A stretch of 64,000 nt of DNA, taken from NCBI GenBank assembly GCA_001247695.2, contig LGRX02033466.1, forward strand, positions 1 through 64,000. The letters run 5' to 3'. The notes beneath the pieces are model-generated. The model saw nothing but the letters and a program-made list of their open reading frames with translations. It ran no database searches and had not been told where the DNA came from. Below are positions 1 to 12,671 of the stretch, piece after piece. This stretch comes from Cymbomonas tetramitiformis (Eukaryota; Chlorophyta; Pyramimonadophyceae; Pyramimonadales; Pyramimonadaceae). A program made the position numbers and the translations under genes. Each line of letters begins with the position of its first letter. The first letter of the stretch is position 1.

Positions 1-740
1 GCGTGCACACTATGCACCTATCTACCGTACACACACCCTCGCGCATCCCTCCCCACCCACGACTCGCAGCGCCGCTGCTCACCCTTTGGCCGCTGATTCG
101 CAACCGCAGATGAAGCAGCATAAGGCACAGCGCCGGGGAGAGCGCTGCACGCGCCACGCGCCTGATTCGGCGCGGAGCGGAGCAGCCTCCCCGCACCCTT
201 TATCCATGGGTCCTATGGTCCTTGCGTGCACACTATGCACCTATCTACGGTACGCGCACCCTCGCGCATCCCTCCCCACCCACGACCTGCAGCGCCGCTG
301 CTCACCCTTTGGCCGCTGATTCGCAACCGCAGGAAGCAGGATATGAAACTTACGACAGACGGACTGGTTTGAGTAGAGGCCACAGGCCCACATGCAACGA
401 GGGAGGAAAGAGAAACACAGGAAACATGATTCTATGAAACTTAGGACGGACGGACTGCTTTGAGCAGAGGCCACAGGCCCACATGCATCAAGTCGAGCAG
501 AGGCCGCATACATGAAGCAGGATAAGGCACAGCGCCGGGGAGAGCGCCGCACGCGCCACGCGCCTGATTCGGCGCGGAGCGGAGCAGCCTCCCCGCACCC
601 TTTGTCCCTGGGTCCTATGTTCCTTGCGTGCACCCTATGCACCTTTCTACAAAGAAATAAACAAAGATATATGCGGGAAAAAAAAAACAATCCCACCCAT
701 GACTCGCTGTTCACCCCTTGGCCGCTGATTCGCAACCGCA
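1..740. repeat. Three direct copies of a ~225-bp GC-rich repeat
   Basis: The segment starting GCGTGCACACTATGCACC occurs at 1, again near 225, and in a diverged form near 627. Each copy is associated with the block ACCCTTTGGCCGCTGATTCG and an AAGGCACAGCGCCGGGGAG block. Short open frames in the copies are the same repeat read in different frames and show no protein family features. I see no gene. The following 741-1046 stretch is GC-rich and also without a recognisable feature. Confidence 0.75.
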
Positions 741-1046
741 GATGAACAGTCGCCCGACAGGCTGCTGACCAGGCACCCGCGGAGTGGCGGCTGCGTTCAC
801 TAGATGAAGGGCGGGCGGGCGGGATCCCGTACGGGAAGGGAGGGGAAGGAAAAGTTCACGGTCTTACCGGGTTTTCCTCGACCACTCCTCCAGCGACCGG
901 GGGGAGGCCGCCTCCCTGCACGGTTGCAGCTTCGGAGGCCTGCGCACCAGTTCACGAAAGCATGTTTGAATCCACTGCGGAAACCATGGGATATTCCCAC
1001 AGCAGTGGCATCCCACAGCGTGCATGCCGGAAAACAGGGGAGTCCG

Positions 1047-1540
1047 CATACCTGAATGAATACGCACAGCCGGTGACTTTTGCTAAGCACGTGATTCCGC
1101 ACCAGGGCGCAGTCACCGGCTGTGTGTATCCACATATTCGCTGACCACCTATTTACGCAGAAACTTTCAGGAGCCGTCCGCTCTTTCAGTCGAACAGCGG
1201 TTAACTAATTAAGCCACGAACCTATCCAACATGCACATCCACAAGAGACAAGCATGGGGCACGTAACCTTTGGAGCGAGTGCGGCCTGGCCTGCATACCT
1301 GAATGAATACGCACAGCCGGTGACTTTTCCTAAGCACGTGATTCCGCACCAGGGCGCAGTCACCGGCTGTGTGTATCCACATATTCGCTGACCACCTATT
1401 TACGCAGAAACTTTCAGGAGCCGTCCGCTCTTTCAGTCGAACAGCGGTTAACTAATTAAGCCACGAACCTATCCAACATGCACATCCACAAGAGACAAGC
1501 ATGGGGCACGTAACCTTTGGAGCGAGTGCGGCCTGGCCTG
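1047..1540. repeat. Tandem duplication, two 247-bp copies
   Basis: The block starting CATACCTGAATGAATACG at 1047 repeats at 1294, nearly identical, ending in GGAGCGAGTGCGGCCTGG. Each copy holds an inverted repeat, CACAGCCGGTGACT pairing with AGTCACCGGCTGTG about 45 bp later, so each could form a hairpin. No coding sequence is seen, and 1541-2083 is AT-richer DNA without features I can name. Confidence 0.85.
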
Positions 1541-2083
1541 CCTCGCTGCCAACCGTGGCCGTCCTTGCCCGTTTAGGTGCACCTTGTTCAGCAGCGCTCG
1601 TTGCTCCTGTCCGGGTACTCTCCATTCTTAAGTAACAGTACTCGCTTTTAAAAGTAAACTACCTGTTCTGCATACATTGCAACAGAACTGCTTTCTGTCA
1701 CCCACGTGATTCAAGAAAAAAGTAAAACTACTTACCAGCCATTTTCTTTCTCGACCTTCTGCTACTTAAATTAAATAAACAAAAAATAAACTGTTACAGT
1801 TTAACTGTTTTTTGAAAACTTCAACTTCAAGAACCTAACTTGGTTTCTTGGCTACGTTACCTCTATCTCTTACCAGCTATGGTGCGCGTGGCCACTAAAA
1901 TCGGCTACCTTTCGGCTCCCTACTGGTTTAGCCGAGACAGGTATGATACGATCTGTATGTGACGCATCCCACCTATCTACTGAACGATGATGTATACCCC
2001 TGCCTGCGTTCATACCTGGCCGCCATTCGCCAGTCGCTCCACTCCTGTCAATTCTACCTTGGCCACAGACCAGAGAATTGCAC

Positions 2084-2420
2084 ATCTACCATTCAGGATC
2101 CTCGTTTACCACGGTTTACCAGCTCCGTCTCTATATTTATACTACATTGCGAAGTTTTATATCCATTTACCATTAGGCCACGACCATTTACCATTCCAGA
2201 TCCTCGTTTACCACGCTCCGTTCTGAAATTACCAGGCTTTTACCATGCTTCAACCTATGTTACCGCAAATTACCAATGATTTACCGTCAGTTTTTTTTTT
2301 TTTAAATATGTTAACGTTTACCACCTGATTACCACCCCACATAGGGGCTTACCGCCGTTTACCACCAGTTTACCACATTTTAACACCAGTTTACCACATT
2401 CTACCACGATTCCTTCTCAG
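2084..2420 (+). repeat. TTTACCA-rich tract
   Basis: About fourteen irregularly spaced TTTACCA or TTACCA motifs lie on the plus strand, several as GTTTACCACG or CAGTTTACCACA. Spacing varies from about 8 to 40 bp, so this is not a simple tandem array. Similar TTACC/GGTAA motifs fill the putative intron of LTR element D near 58380-58990, so this may be a relic of a related element (inference). Confidence 0.55.
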
Positions 2421-2571
2421 TGTGCATGCTTAATATTGATAACGTAGCATGAAATTGCGACATTGTTTTGGCAAGCGGGCCAAGGTATATTTAGTTCAAG
2501 TTCCAACGATGATACGAACCGAAGGGCAGGCGCTCAAAACATCAAGAGGACGTCCAAAAAAATTATGGTGA

Positions 2572-2628
2572 CACCAGTCCTTGTAATAGGACCGGACCCC
2601 GATTCCAGTCCTATTACAAGGACTGGTG
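2572..2628. repeat. Perfect 21-bp stem hairpin
   Basis: Arms 2572-2592 (CACCAGTCCTTGTAATAGGAC) and 2608-2628 are exact reverse complements around a 15-nt loop. It lies in AT-rich DNA without genes. It could be a structured RNA, a foldback remnant or a transposon end; nothing decides between these. Confidence 0.8.
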
Positions 2629-2864
2629 GGCAGTAGCCATATGTGCATCGTGGTTTTTGAATAGGTTGAATTTGGTTTTATAAAGATTTTGGAGCATTTC
2701 GGTATTTATTTTCTTTTAAACTTTTAGATTTATATTGCGTATATGTCTAGTACTGTAGCGCTATATAATCGACTCGTGGGATTCAAATATCAAGACATGC
2801 ACATTATACGTGCATTGATATGCCTTTGATGATAATAAGAGTGATTCGAACTCGAAGGGATGTA

Positions 2865-3095
2865 TGATGGAAACACCGAAATGCTTCCAGTATAATTATA
2901 TTGTTGATCAGACAATATAATTATATCGGGCAACAACCTCCCGACGAGATCCAGACGGGACTTGAACCTGCGCGCTCAAGGTGCAAGTCCAACACATAGC
3001 GCCCTACGCCTTAGCGCTATGTCATCAGATCTGATATAATTATATTGTCTGATCAACAATATAATTATACTGGAAGCATTTCGGTGTTTCCATCA
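2865..3095. mobile_element. Foldback element C: 63-bp TIRs, tRNA-like core, 5-bp TSD
   Basis: Arms 2865-2927 and 3033-3095 are perfect 63-bp reverse complements, beginning TGATGGAAACACCG and ending CGGTGTTTCCATCA. The element is flanked on both sides by ATGTA (2860-2864 and 3096-3100), a 5-bp target-site duplication. The 105-bp core, read on the minus strand, contains an A-box-like TAGCGCTAAGG and a perfect B box GGTTCAAGTCC, the internal promoter parts of tRNA genes. A clean 7-bp acceptor stem is not present, so it is tRNA-like and probably not a functional tRNA. The terminal bases match the 3' end of the LTR of element A (TGATGGAAACA read inward). No protein is encoded. Confidence 0.88.
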
Positions 3096-3100
3096 ATGTA

Positions 3101-5789
3101 CTAGATGGAACACTTGATTAGGCGAACTCTTATGTGTATTTGTTAACCTAGATAACCCACATATAATATGTCAAGAAATCGTGCAAATTTGACGGGCCGC
3201 GCGGACCTATGGCGGACCTATGACTATTTGGGTGCGGATTGCCCGGACCCATACGGGACCTACGAAATCCAAAAAACGGGGCCTACGGTGATCGATTTCT
3301 TGAACACAGCAGCACTGGTCGGTGGTGCCCAGACACCCTCCCTGTGGTGGCAATTCACTGCCACCGGTGTGCCGTGCCGCGATGCTCCCCGTCATGGTGA
3401 GCCTTGTGTGCATTTGTGCCGCGGCTACTGCGGCTCCGATCACCGGCCAAGAGTTTGGTGGTGTCTCGTTGGACCGCACCACTGTTGTCCCTGGCCGGGC
3501 GGTCGGTGGTGCTGTATCCGACTATGTTGTCCTCGAGGAGTTTGCGTCTACCCCGTGGACACCTTCAATCGACACAACGACTTTGCCGACTACAATTTCT
3601 GGATCCGCGGCTCGTGGGTGCGGGTTATTTTTCTCCGCGAATGGTTTATCTGAGCGATATTCTTACATGACTCGTTCGACTTTGCCTCCGTGGGCTTCGG
3701 CTTTGTCAACCGCAGCCGCTTCGGTCTTCAACTCATGGGATTTTGTCATTTTCTTCCACGCATGAATTTGACAGTTTGCCATTGGGCCACACCGGGCACA
3801 TCTGGCTCCGCCGTGCCTCTGTTAGTGGCTAGAGTAGGTTGTATGCAACTCCTGCACCGTGCCATTGTCACACTAGAGTGCAGAGGGAGCCCCAAGATGT
3901 ACCTGGTCTGTGGGTGGTCAGGATGGTACGTTGGTACCTGATCTGTGAGACTTTGACACTCAGGCCCGGCCCGGCCCGGCCCGCCCGCCAAGCCCCGCCC
4001 CGCCAAGCCCCGCTCGGCTGCTGCTGCTGCCCTTGGTGTCTTGCTATTGGAGAACATTATTATAAATTTCCTCCTCATATGTTAATATAAGTAAACCTTG
4101 CAGTAGAGTCTACAGTAGACCTCCGATTCAATCTTGTCTGGTCAACTCCGTCAACTGGACATGACAGATACGATTGTGCTGATGTGGCATCTGACATCGC
4201 CTCGCGTCGAAAAAAACACTTGTATGTTTTTCAAGAGTACCCCATCGCCATGTACAGCAAAGATCGCAACTACCTCCTGTAAATCCTTCGGTATAGGCGA
4301 CAAAGTCTACTTTGACAACTTTCTCTTACGCAGCGCATTCTTTAACTACTTACAGCTCACGACACAGCGAAGCTTAGAAGCCTCCAGCGACGTTACCGCT
4401 GTACAGCATGTATACGACGCATTCTTTGGGAAAAGGTTTTGCCAGGCAGCCCGGTTTCGACACGGTTTCGCCCAGAGTTCTCTCTTCGCTGAATGGCATG
4501 CCAACGACGACGCGTGGAAGTGGTGCTCAAATACCTGTCACAAAGATCTACCCGAAGTTATTGAAAGTGAAGACACAAGTTGAGGCGAGCAGCGCTTCTG
4601 CTGAGCGAAGAAAAAAATATGGTCCGGCTTTGCGTTTCGTCTGATTACATGTCCTCGCCTCCCCCCGCGGACCAGAATTGTTGTTCTTCCAATTGCAGTT
4701 GCGATATTTTAGATTGAGGAATCATACACACAGGTTTATCATGCTTGAGGCCTGAAGCCGGTTCTCTGTCGCGGCAACGTGCAAACGGAACGAGATACGT
4801 CACTCGTTGCTCACCTCAAGGTTGGCCCCTTATGCGATAGCAGCTTCCTTCATATCCACAGCTCAAAATCTTCTATCAACAAAGGAATTAGTTTTGCTCA
4901 GTGTGTCCCGTCCACTGCGACCGTTTGCTGTGTCCGATACCTTGCAGTCATGATGGTCGTGATGCCAGAGCTTGCTTTGTGAGGATCTCGACAGAATCTT
5001 GATGAAAGAAACCGCAATACGATGGTCCGTTAGTCCTAAGCGGGATTAACATAGGCATGCTCCTGTCCTCATGCATAAGGAGTCTATTTACCTTCTGTTT
5101 CTATTCGGCCGGGAACAAAATACAACTTGTCCCGAAAGAGCCGCCGGCCTCCTCCCTGAGTTCAAGCGTCCTTCAAACTACATATGCTGACACGTCGGTT
5201 GCTAATTCAACTTCGGGTTTTGGTTTTTCCTGCAGATGACGTTAGCAGCTCGTCGGAAGTTGATTGCATAGGTTGGATGCTTCCTGCAGTACTCCTCGTT
5301 CGTTTATCCAAGCGTTCACGTATTTCGTATGTTCACGACACGGTGAAAGCATGCGCATGTTCGTTGAGAAAGTCTTCTGGGACGACGGATATTACTGCTG
5401 CTGCTTGCACCGAACCTGCGCTCTCTGGGGAGCGAGCCTCCTCATCTCCCTCATCTCCCTCATCTCCCTCGCCTCCCGCACCTCCCTCATCTCCCTCATC
5501 TTCGCCCTTTACACAGGCTGCGCCACTGCCTAGGCTTCTCGTGCGCCAAGTCTAAGTCTATCACTTCATTCCATACGGACAGCAATAAACCCATCTTGGA
5601 AAGTTCTTCGGAAGATGTGCGTATCCCGTTACGCAGTGCCGTTTCAGTATAGGTGTGACCAAAGAATACCGCGATAACACTTCCAAGAGGAGCCTGCCAC
5701 CTTCGAGCCGCAGCTGCTGGCAATCCTTGTGCGCCCTGTGTGTTTTCCAGCCGCAATTGCGCTGAAGCGGAACCTAAACGGCGCTGCAG
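3101..5789. other. Stretch without a recognisable gene
   Basis: Several open frames of 120-160 codons exist on the plus strand (3168-3653, 3322-3765, 4134-4583, 5184-5555), some overlapping in different frames. None shows a motif I recognise. The last one contains a 9-bp microsatellite at about 5440-5505 (TCTCCCTCA units) that reads as Ser/Pro repeats. The end of this stretch may hold the 5' exons, including a transit peptide, of the transporter gene that follows; I could not place them. Confidence 0.5.
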
Positions 5790-8700
5790 GTGTGGGTTCC
5801 GAGATTGAGTGCGTCCTTCCGGACGACGACGAGCCTTCGAAGGTACCTCCCCCGCCCGGAGCACACCAGGTTCGCATTCATCTGCGCCACGTGCTCTGCT
5901 GGGTTTCACCCACCGTGCTCGACCGCAATGCTTCCAGCATCCAGCGAGACTGAGGCGCGCGGGGCCAAGTACAGGTGCAGCCGGAGAGCGCTGCAGAGGC
6001 AGACGGAGCTCTACCTTCCATTGGGTTGGCTCTAGCGCTGGTATCGCCTTTCTTCTTCTGGGGGACCTCGATGGTTTCGATGAAGGTAGGAACCTCCGGA
6101 ATCCGACAGTGGTATCCCTTCGAAGCTTGCTATTCGTTGGTCGGCAACAAGTTGAGACCTGTGACATAGCTGGATCGCCGTGCACAGCATCCTGTGCCGG
6201 ATCACGCAGTGCCATGGGCAGCATTCCTCGCATTCAAATTTGAAACCCACGATGCAACCCGCGAGGCACTTGGCAGTAGCGCACCCCGGCGCTGTACCAT
6301 CCAGCCCGAAGTCGAAAGGCTGCGTGGAAAATCCAGAGCCGGTAGCTTGTGGGGGAGAGTCGCTGATGGATGTTGCCATACTTACACTCTATCGGCAGGA
6401 TATAGGATATAGGAGATAAAATACAGATGCTTCTCTCCGCTCCAGGCCTGTCCTCTTGCTGGCCCTTCCTTCTGCGCAGCGCGTCCCGACTCCAGAGTGG
6501 CGGAGTACGGACTGCAGGAGGTGCTGCCAGCGACGGGGCCTCTGTTCGTAGGCTCCATCAGGTTGATACCAGCAGGGTTCGCGCTGGTTGCCTTCGCCTT
6601 ATCTCAAGGAAGGTAGCCTCCGCCTTGTCTTCTTCACAGCTTTCATTATTTAAATCAGGCAGGCATCGGCCATGCAGGATCTATGCCCTTTTCATTTCGG
6701 CCATCACGCTTGTACTGCAGTGCAAGGGCATAGGCACCTGAGAGGGAAGCGCCTGTTAGCAGCCTCCGACTGCGTTGCTTCCTCAAAATCCTGCCAATCC
6801 TATTCCTAGCATTACCCTTGGTTTGGAAAGAACGACCGTACTGTTCACTGCAGTTTGAAGCGCATTAGGATTTGTTATCCCCCAGAGGCTCATCCTGCAT
6901 GTTGCAGCTGGAATTTCTATGGACTGATTTCTGTGACCTACAGGAAACTTCCTTCTGGAGGTATGGCATGGGTGGCTATCTCTGCATTTGCCCTCGTCGA
7001 CGGGACGTGCTTTCAGGTGCTTGCCACCTCTACAGGGCACACCACAATTATGTCACATGTGCATACTTTAATGAGTGACATGCACTCGGTGTCTCTTGCC
7101 TCAGGCGCCTTCAGGTCTCCACACACCCTACCAGACTACTCATTGCAAATGCCTGAGGCACAGCCGTGACTCGCCAAATGCCACCGGCCTCGCTGCCTTC
7201 ACCAGACGCCTCGACCCCAGCAAGTCCCCGCAGATTGCCTCCGCCAGGGTGGTGCGAGCTGCAGATGCGAGCTAATTACACATGGATGACACCAGCGGCC
7301 TAGTGGAAGCGTGCTCTCCGTGTGTCACAAACCGTTGCTCGCTCAGGACATCTGTGTATGTAGCAGCACAAATAGCACAGGAGTTCACTGCGCTCTAGCA
7401 GAGGTGTTCACTGCGTTACCGAGATGGATCGTGGGGTTCCTGTGTAGGGTTTCTTGGCAGAGGGTCTCACACGGACAGCGGCAGGGTTGGGCAGCGTCAT
7501 CATCGACTCGCAGCCTATAACTGTGCGCTCGTTTGTCTCCTGCCTTTCCGATGCCGCAATCTGCAAGCCTGTCAGCCTGTCAGCCGCTCCTTGCAGACTT
7601 GATGACGCCTCTGGTCTCGATTTTGGGATCGGACGGAAGCCGCGAGACATGGCAGGCAAGTCCGTTGCCATGTCCGTGATGACATAATTAAGTGTGACGC
7701 AGGTGGCCATCCTGGCATTCTTACTGTATGGCGAGAGTCTCGGGCCCTTCGGACCCATCGGCTTGCTGGTAGCAGTGCTTGGGCTGTGCTTGCTGGTGGG
7801 TTTTCCTCTGGCTGCTCAAGGTTTTGTCATCCAGCAGGGTAATACGTGCGCGCTTGTATGATGCGTGAGATGCTACCTTGAAAAACCATTTCGCTGCTAG
7901 TAAACAAACCCCTGCACCTTGAAATGAGCACGCCACAAAATGCGCTGGATCCCTCCAAAGTTCGGTTTCCTATGAAGTATGAATTGCATGAACTATGCAC
8001 CTGTAGTACTGAATGCAAATATTTCATAATGATATTATTCGCTGGAAGAATGACTTTGAGGGCATGCACGCATGACTCCAATATCGGTATCTTTGATGGT
8101 GACGTGGTCTGGTTTTCCAACTTCCGCGCACCGACTTGACTCTGGCATCGGGGATGGCCAAAGCAATAGGAGCTGCCACAGGAGGGAGTGGACCGCTTGA
8201 TGGGGATGGACATCGACGGCTTTCTTGCAGCATTCGGGTTACTTCTATCACACGCGAACTCTCAAACAGGCCTCTACTGTTATGTTGTGAGCTGGAAGGT
8301 GGAGCCAATGCAAGCTCTGAGAGGATCTTGCAGCCTGCTGTGGACGGCAAGCAAGGCATGGGGTGTTTTGATGCCGGTGATCTGCTGAGCATGAAGAGCC
8401 ATGGTGTGTGGGTTGCTTTGGCGCCGTTGATCTGCTGAGCTTGAAGAGCCATGGTGTGTGGGTTGTGTTAGTTCAAATTGGCCATCGATCCGGTGGGTAG
8501 GGGTTGACAGCAATCGGGGATGGGTGTGACGAATCAGAGGGGAGGAAGCTTTAAGCCTTTGGGACCGCGGCGAATGGTGGGTGCTCTGGAGCTCATTCGC
8601 CTGAATGTGATGACCCCAGGCACTGATGTAAGCGCGGTATGGCGCAAAGGCATGCTGCAAGCTGGATCCCCTCATGCTGAGTCGGCATCACAGTTTACTG

Positions 8701-11101
8701 GTGCTTTGCGGTTTGGGGTCGGCTAATGCGGATGAGTACGGGCGCAGGTGGATGCTGTTGGCAGCGCAGTCGATGGCAGTGGGCACCGTGATGGTGCGGT
8801 GGGTATGCAAGTTTGTGGATCCGGTCATGGCTACAGGCTGGCACATGATCGTAGGCGGGGTTCCTCTTTTGGCGCTGTCCTTGATGCGAGAGCCTTCGGT
8901 CTACTCGCATGTATGCCCTCACTTCCCTCCCAGCGCCCCTGCATCGCCCATCGCCGCTGCATCCCTCGGCCCATGCAGGATTCCCGCATCGCCGCTGCAC
9001 CCCTCGGCCCATGCAGGATACCCTCATCGCCGCTGCACCTCGGCCCATGCAGGATGCCCTCCTCCGCCGCTGCACCCTCGGCCCATCAGGATGCCCTCAC
9101 TCCGCCGCTGCACCTCGGCCCATGCAGGATGCCCCTCATCGCCGCTGCACCTCGGCCCATGCAGGATGCCCATCGCGCTGCACTCGGCCCATGCAGGATG
9201 CCCTCATCGCCGCTGCACCCGGCCCATGCAGGATGCCCTCATCGCCGCTGCACCCCTCGGCCCATGCAGGATGCCCTCCCTCATCGCCCGCTGCACTCGG
9301 CCCATGCAGGATGCCCTCATCGCCGCTGCCTCGGCCCATGCAGGATGCTCCCCGCGCTGCCCTCGGCCCATGCAGGATGCCTCATCGCCGCTGCGCCCTC
9401 GGCCCATGCAGGATGCCCGCATCGCGCTGCACCTCGGCCCATGCAGGATGCCCTCATCGCAGCTGCACCCTCGGCCCATGCAGGATGCCCTCATCACCGC
9501 TGCACCCCTCGGCCCACAGGATGCCTCGCCGCTGCACCTCGCCCATGCAGGATACCCTCATCGCCGCTGCACCTCGGCCCATGCAGGATACCCTCATCGC
9601 CGCTGCACCCTCGGCCCATGCAGGATGCCCTCAATACCGCTGCACCCTCGGCCCATGCAGGATGCCCATCGCCGCTGCACCCTCGGCCCATGCAGGATGC
9701 CCTCATCGCCGCTGCACCTCGGCCCATGCAGGATGCCCTCATCGCAGCTGCACCCTCAGCCCATGCAGGATGCCCTCATCACCGCTGCACCCCTCGGCCC
9801 ATGCAGGATGCCCTCATCGCCGCTGCACCCCTCGGCCCATGCAGGATGCCCTCATCGCCGCTGCACCCCTCGGCCCATGCAGGATGCCCTCATCGCCGCT
9901 GCACCCCTCGGCTGAAGACTTGAAGTGGGGCATGATTTCAATACGCAATGGGGGCAGGCTGCGCTTCTTCGAGGTGGTGAATTGAGTGAACTGAGTGATG
10001 GCATTTTTCCGGGGAATGTGCCTTGCCTTGCAGCTTGGTGATCTTACCTCAGGCGATGTAGGCGCTCTGGTGTACACCTCATTTTTCGGCAGTGCTGTTA
10101 GCTACGGTGTGTCAGCACCGGACTCCCTTTGGCACCACATCACTAAGAAGAGTCCTATGCCATGGTGGCAGCTCGTTTGCAAACCCATGCCACACTGCGA
10201 GCGCGCGCCATTTGAAACAATCAGGCGCGCCGAGATGGTGCGCGTTCGTAAATTGCAGCGACTTCGTAAAACAAAACACAAGTGTGGGTTTGGTGCCTCG
10301 CATGCTGCAGGCACTTGACTGCGGTTGCAGTGCTCATACCATCCTGATGGCGCATGTGCAAGCTGCAGTAGCTCTCCGTATCACCACTCGTGTACAGACC
10401 ACCACCAGCTGACGCGGAATCCCATGACTGACGGTTTTGGGGTGGGGAAATGCTGAGACGACCTCCAGGAACCTTCTTCTACTTTGCGTCCAAAGGCAAT
10501 CTAGCCAAGCTGAGCTCACTGACGTTCCTCACGCCGATGTTTGCAGCAGCTTTCGGGTGTGATATCCACTATTTCCTGCGCTACCAATCCTGATTTGCCC
10601 TCTGAAGACGGGCGCTTCATATTGCCTCAGCTCCTCGCTCTCCCTTGTTCTTCCCTGTCATAGGTCCCGTATCCTTGAATGGCCATGCTCGGAGGTTGGT
10701 GACACCATTTGCTCGTCCTCTTACAGCACAGTATTCCTTCCGCCGCGCAGCATCCCTTTTGAGATCTGTGAGACAGTAGGCAGCGCTCGAGATGATCTGG
10801 CTGTGAACTGCTGCAACTAGGGAGCGCACAAGCGTTGAGTTACAATTGAAATTTGAGACAATAACACGTGCAGTCATATTGAGCTATACTGTGTGCCCTA
10901 GAATGGGATCGAAATGTTCAGCATATACTGACTGCCCCTGTGAATGAAAAAATCACATGTCAATTGGGTTTGCATGGCAGGTACCTGCTTCTGGGGGAGA
11001 CTTTGACAAACTTGCAACTTTCAGGTGCTGCAGTGACCTTGGGTGGAATCGCCCTTGCAAACACAGGCAGAGCAGCCGAAGAGGACTCAGCTGATGCATA
11101 A
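5790..11101 (+). CDS. EamA/WAT1-related membrane transporter, plastid type, split gene
   Basis: Drug/metabolite transporter family protein with two EamA domains, close to Arabidopsis At3g02690-like plastid proteins as I know them; substrate unknown. Exons: 5790-5842 (tentative, acidic), 5981-6085 (SPFFFWGTSMVSMK), 6518-6612 (EVLPATGPLFVGSIRLIPAG), 6944-7016, 7448-7522 (GFLAEGLTRTAAGLGSVIID), 7703-7795, 8748-8910 (WMLLAAQSMAVGTVMVRWV), 10034-10106, 10469-10556 (ASKGNLAKLSSLTFLTPMF), 10981-11101 ending in TAA at 11099. All placed exons have GT-AG borders and matching phase. The exon joining 7795 to 8748 and the N-terminal transit-peptide exons are unresolved. The family has about ten membrane helices, and hydrophobic segments recur as expected. 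The intron after 8910 contains a 1-kb minisatellite. Confidence 0.9.
8930..9915. repeat. Intronic minisatellite, ~36-bp unit, about 27 copies
   Basis: Units of the type CCTCGGCCCATGCAGGATGC followed by CCTCATCGCCGCTGCA, with length variation of a few bases, fill almost the whole intron between transporter exons 8748-8910 and 10034-10106. Long open frames on both strands here (up to about 400 codons) come only from the repeat and are not genes. Each unit contains CATGCAG|GATG, which looks like a splice acceptor. Confidence 0.93.
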
Positions 11102-12671
11102 TGGATAAGTGTGTGGCTTTGGCTTCGAGATTGGTTTCCTTACAGTTATGCCGCGCCATTGAGATTTTATGCCACAGTAGTGCTGCATACATACTAAGAC
11201 TGCTGTGCAGTACTAAACCAGCACATAGCACTGTGTTTCCATGATGAAATTGCTTAAATGTGCGAGCATCGAATTTCTTACAATGTTCTCAACTTTGTAC
11301 AAGAAAGCTGTATGTTTCGCTGACCAAAGAAGGCTGCTCTCATCGGTGTTAGCCGTATTGCCTACACCATTTACGTTAGGACAGCTATTGATTAGGCGTC
11401 ACGAAACTTATTATTGTAATATGGGATGTTGAGAATGTCTTGGATCGGCATGGAATGATATACTTTTTGTGACCAGGGTATTCGGCGATCGTATTGCATT
11501 TGGCAGTATATTGCATATATTCTTGCATGTCAACTGCTCAGGATTGTCAGGATCGATGTGAAATAGATGCGTATAACCGATTAATCAATCCTGAATGACA
11601 ACTTGACCCGAAGATCTCTCATACGATTTTCTGTTATAAACATGCCTGCAGCTGTGCCGCACTTAAAACTTTGGGCAGTTGGACTACTGAATAGTACGTT
11701 TGCGCGTAGGTGGCAATTCAGTCTAGGCTGGTGTGGGTTACAATGCCCCATTACATCAAGGAAGACCTACGAAGTTGCAGCAAAGATAAGCCATGCTGGG
11801 GATGAAGATATCCCTAAAGCATACAACCTTGTTTGTGAAACACGAAATAGATTGAAGAACGCGCACAGCAATCAGCAAATGAATGGCCGTACTCGAGCAG
11901 TGGTTCTCTGCAACTTACTTTGGATGCACGACGTGTGATTGCCTGTGTGCACGTATGCATGATTGTCCTTGCTGCACGACGTGAGGGCATCCCAATCATG
12001 AAGAGCGAATGATTTTGCTTCTCTATATTTCTTATGGCATACTCTCGAAAATGGGCGAATAGTCGACCAAGAAATGACGAATGGACATCTCAATATCCCT
12101 CCCAGCCTATGCGTAGAGAAAACAAGCTTAGAACATTTTGATGACAAAATGCATTGAGATGTGTGAATACAAATCTACGAAGCATAAAATTGGTATCTGA
12201 GTAGACACGCTGAACAGCTGTATTCCTTAAGAAAGAGTGCACGATATATTTTGATTCGTCAGTTGACGCGCAAAAGCCCGCATGCGTTACATTTTTTTAA
12301 TAACAGGGAATAATGGATTGCACCATATCACGGATGTATTTCTTACATGACACATAACAGGATGTGCCCATGAAATAATGCAACCCAAGAGTTAGCCTCC
12401 TTATCAATACTATGTTTGCAATATCTTCGAAACATACAAGAGATGGGAATTTCTTGTGCCTGCAGCATATATCGCATGTATGAGCCAGAAAGACACAAGT
12501 TGCACAATGCAGTACCATGGATATTGGGCCTTGGCAGGTGTAGCCACGAATACAGCAAACTGCTGTGAGCTTCCCATCTGAGTGCTCTATACACACCTTT
12601 TTGCTTGTGGGAATAGCAATTTGAGGGGATCTATCTTACAGGGAAGTACGAGGCAGGCCATCCTGTTGCAG
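11102..12671. other. Intergenic, convergent gene ends
   Basis: The transporter (plus) and the oxidoreductase (minus) converge on this stretch, so it should hold both 3' UTRs. Open frames of up to about 110 codons on both strands show no family features. I see no RNA gene or repeat. Confidence 0.55.

Noticed and set aside
2928..3032. Functional minus-strand tRNA gene inside the foldback element
   Set aside because: A and B boxes are present, but acceptor and anticodon stems do not pair well in canonical spacing.
8674..9985. Long open frames of 350-413 codons on the plus strand
   Set aside because: Three overlapping frames all arise from one 36-bp repeat in an intron; only the first about 80 codons of one frame cover the true exon 8748-8910.
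11232..11243. Isolated GTGTTTCCATGA resembling an LTR 3' end
   Set aside because: No partner end, repeat or flanking duplication nearby; probably chance.
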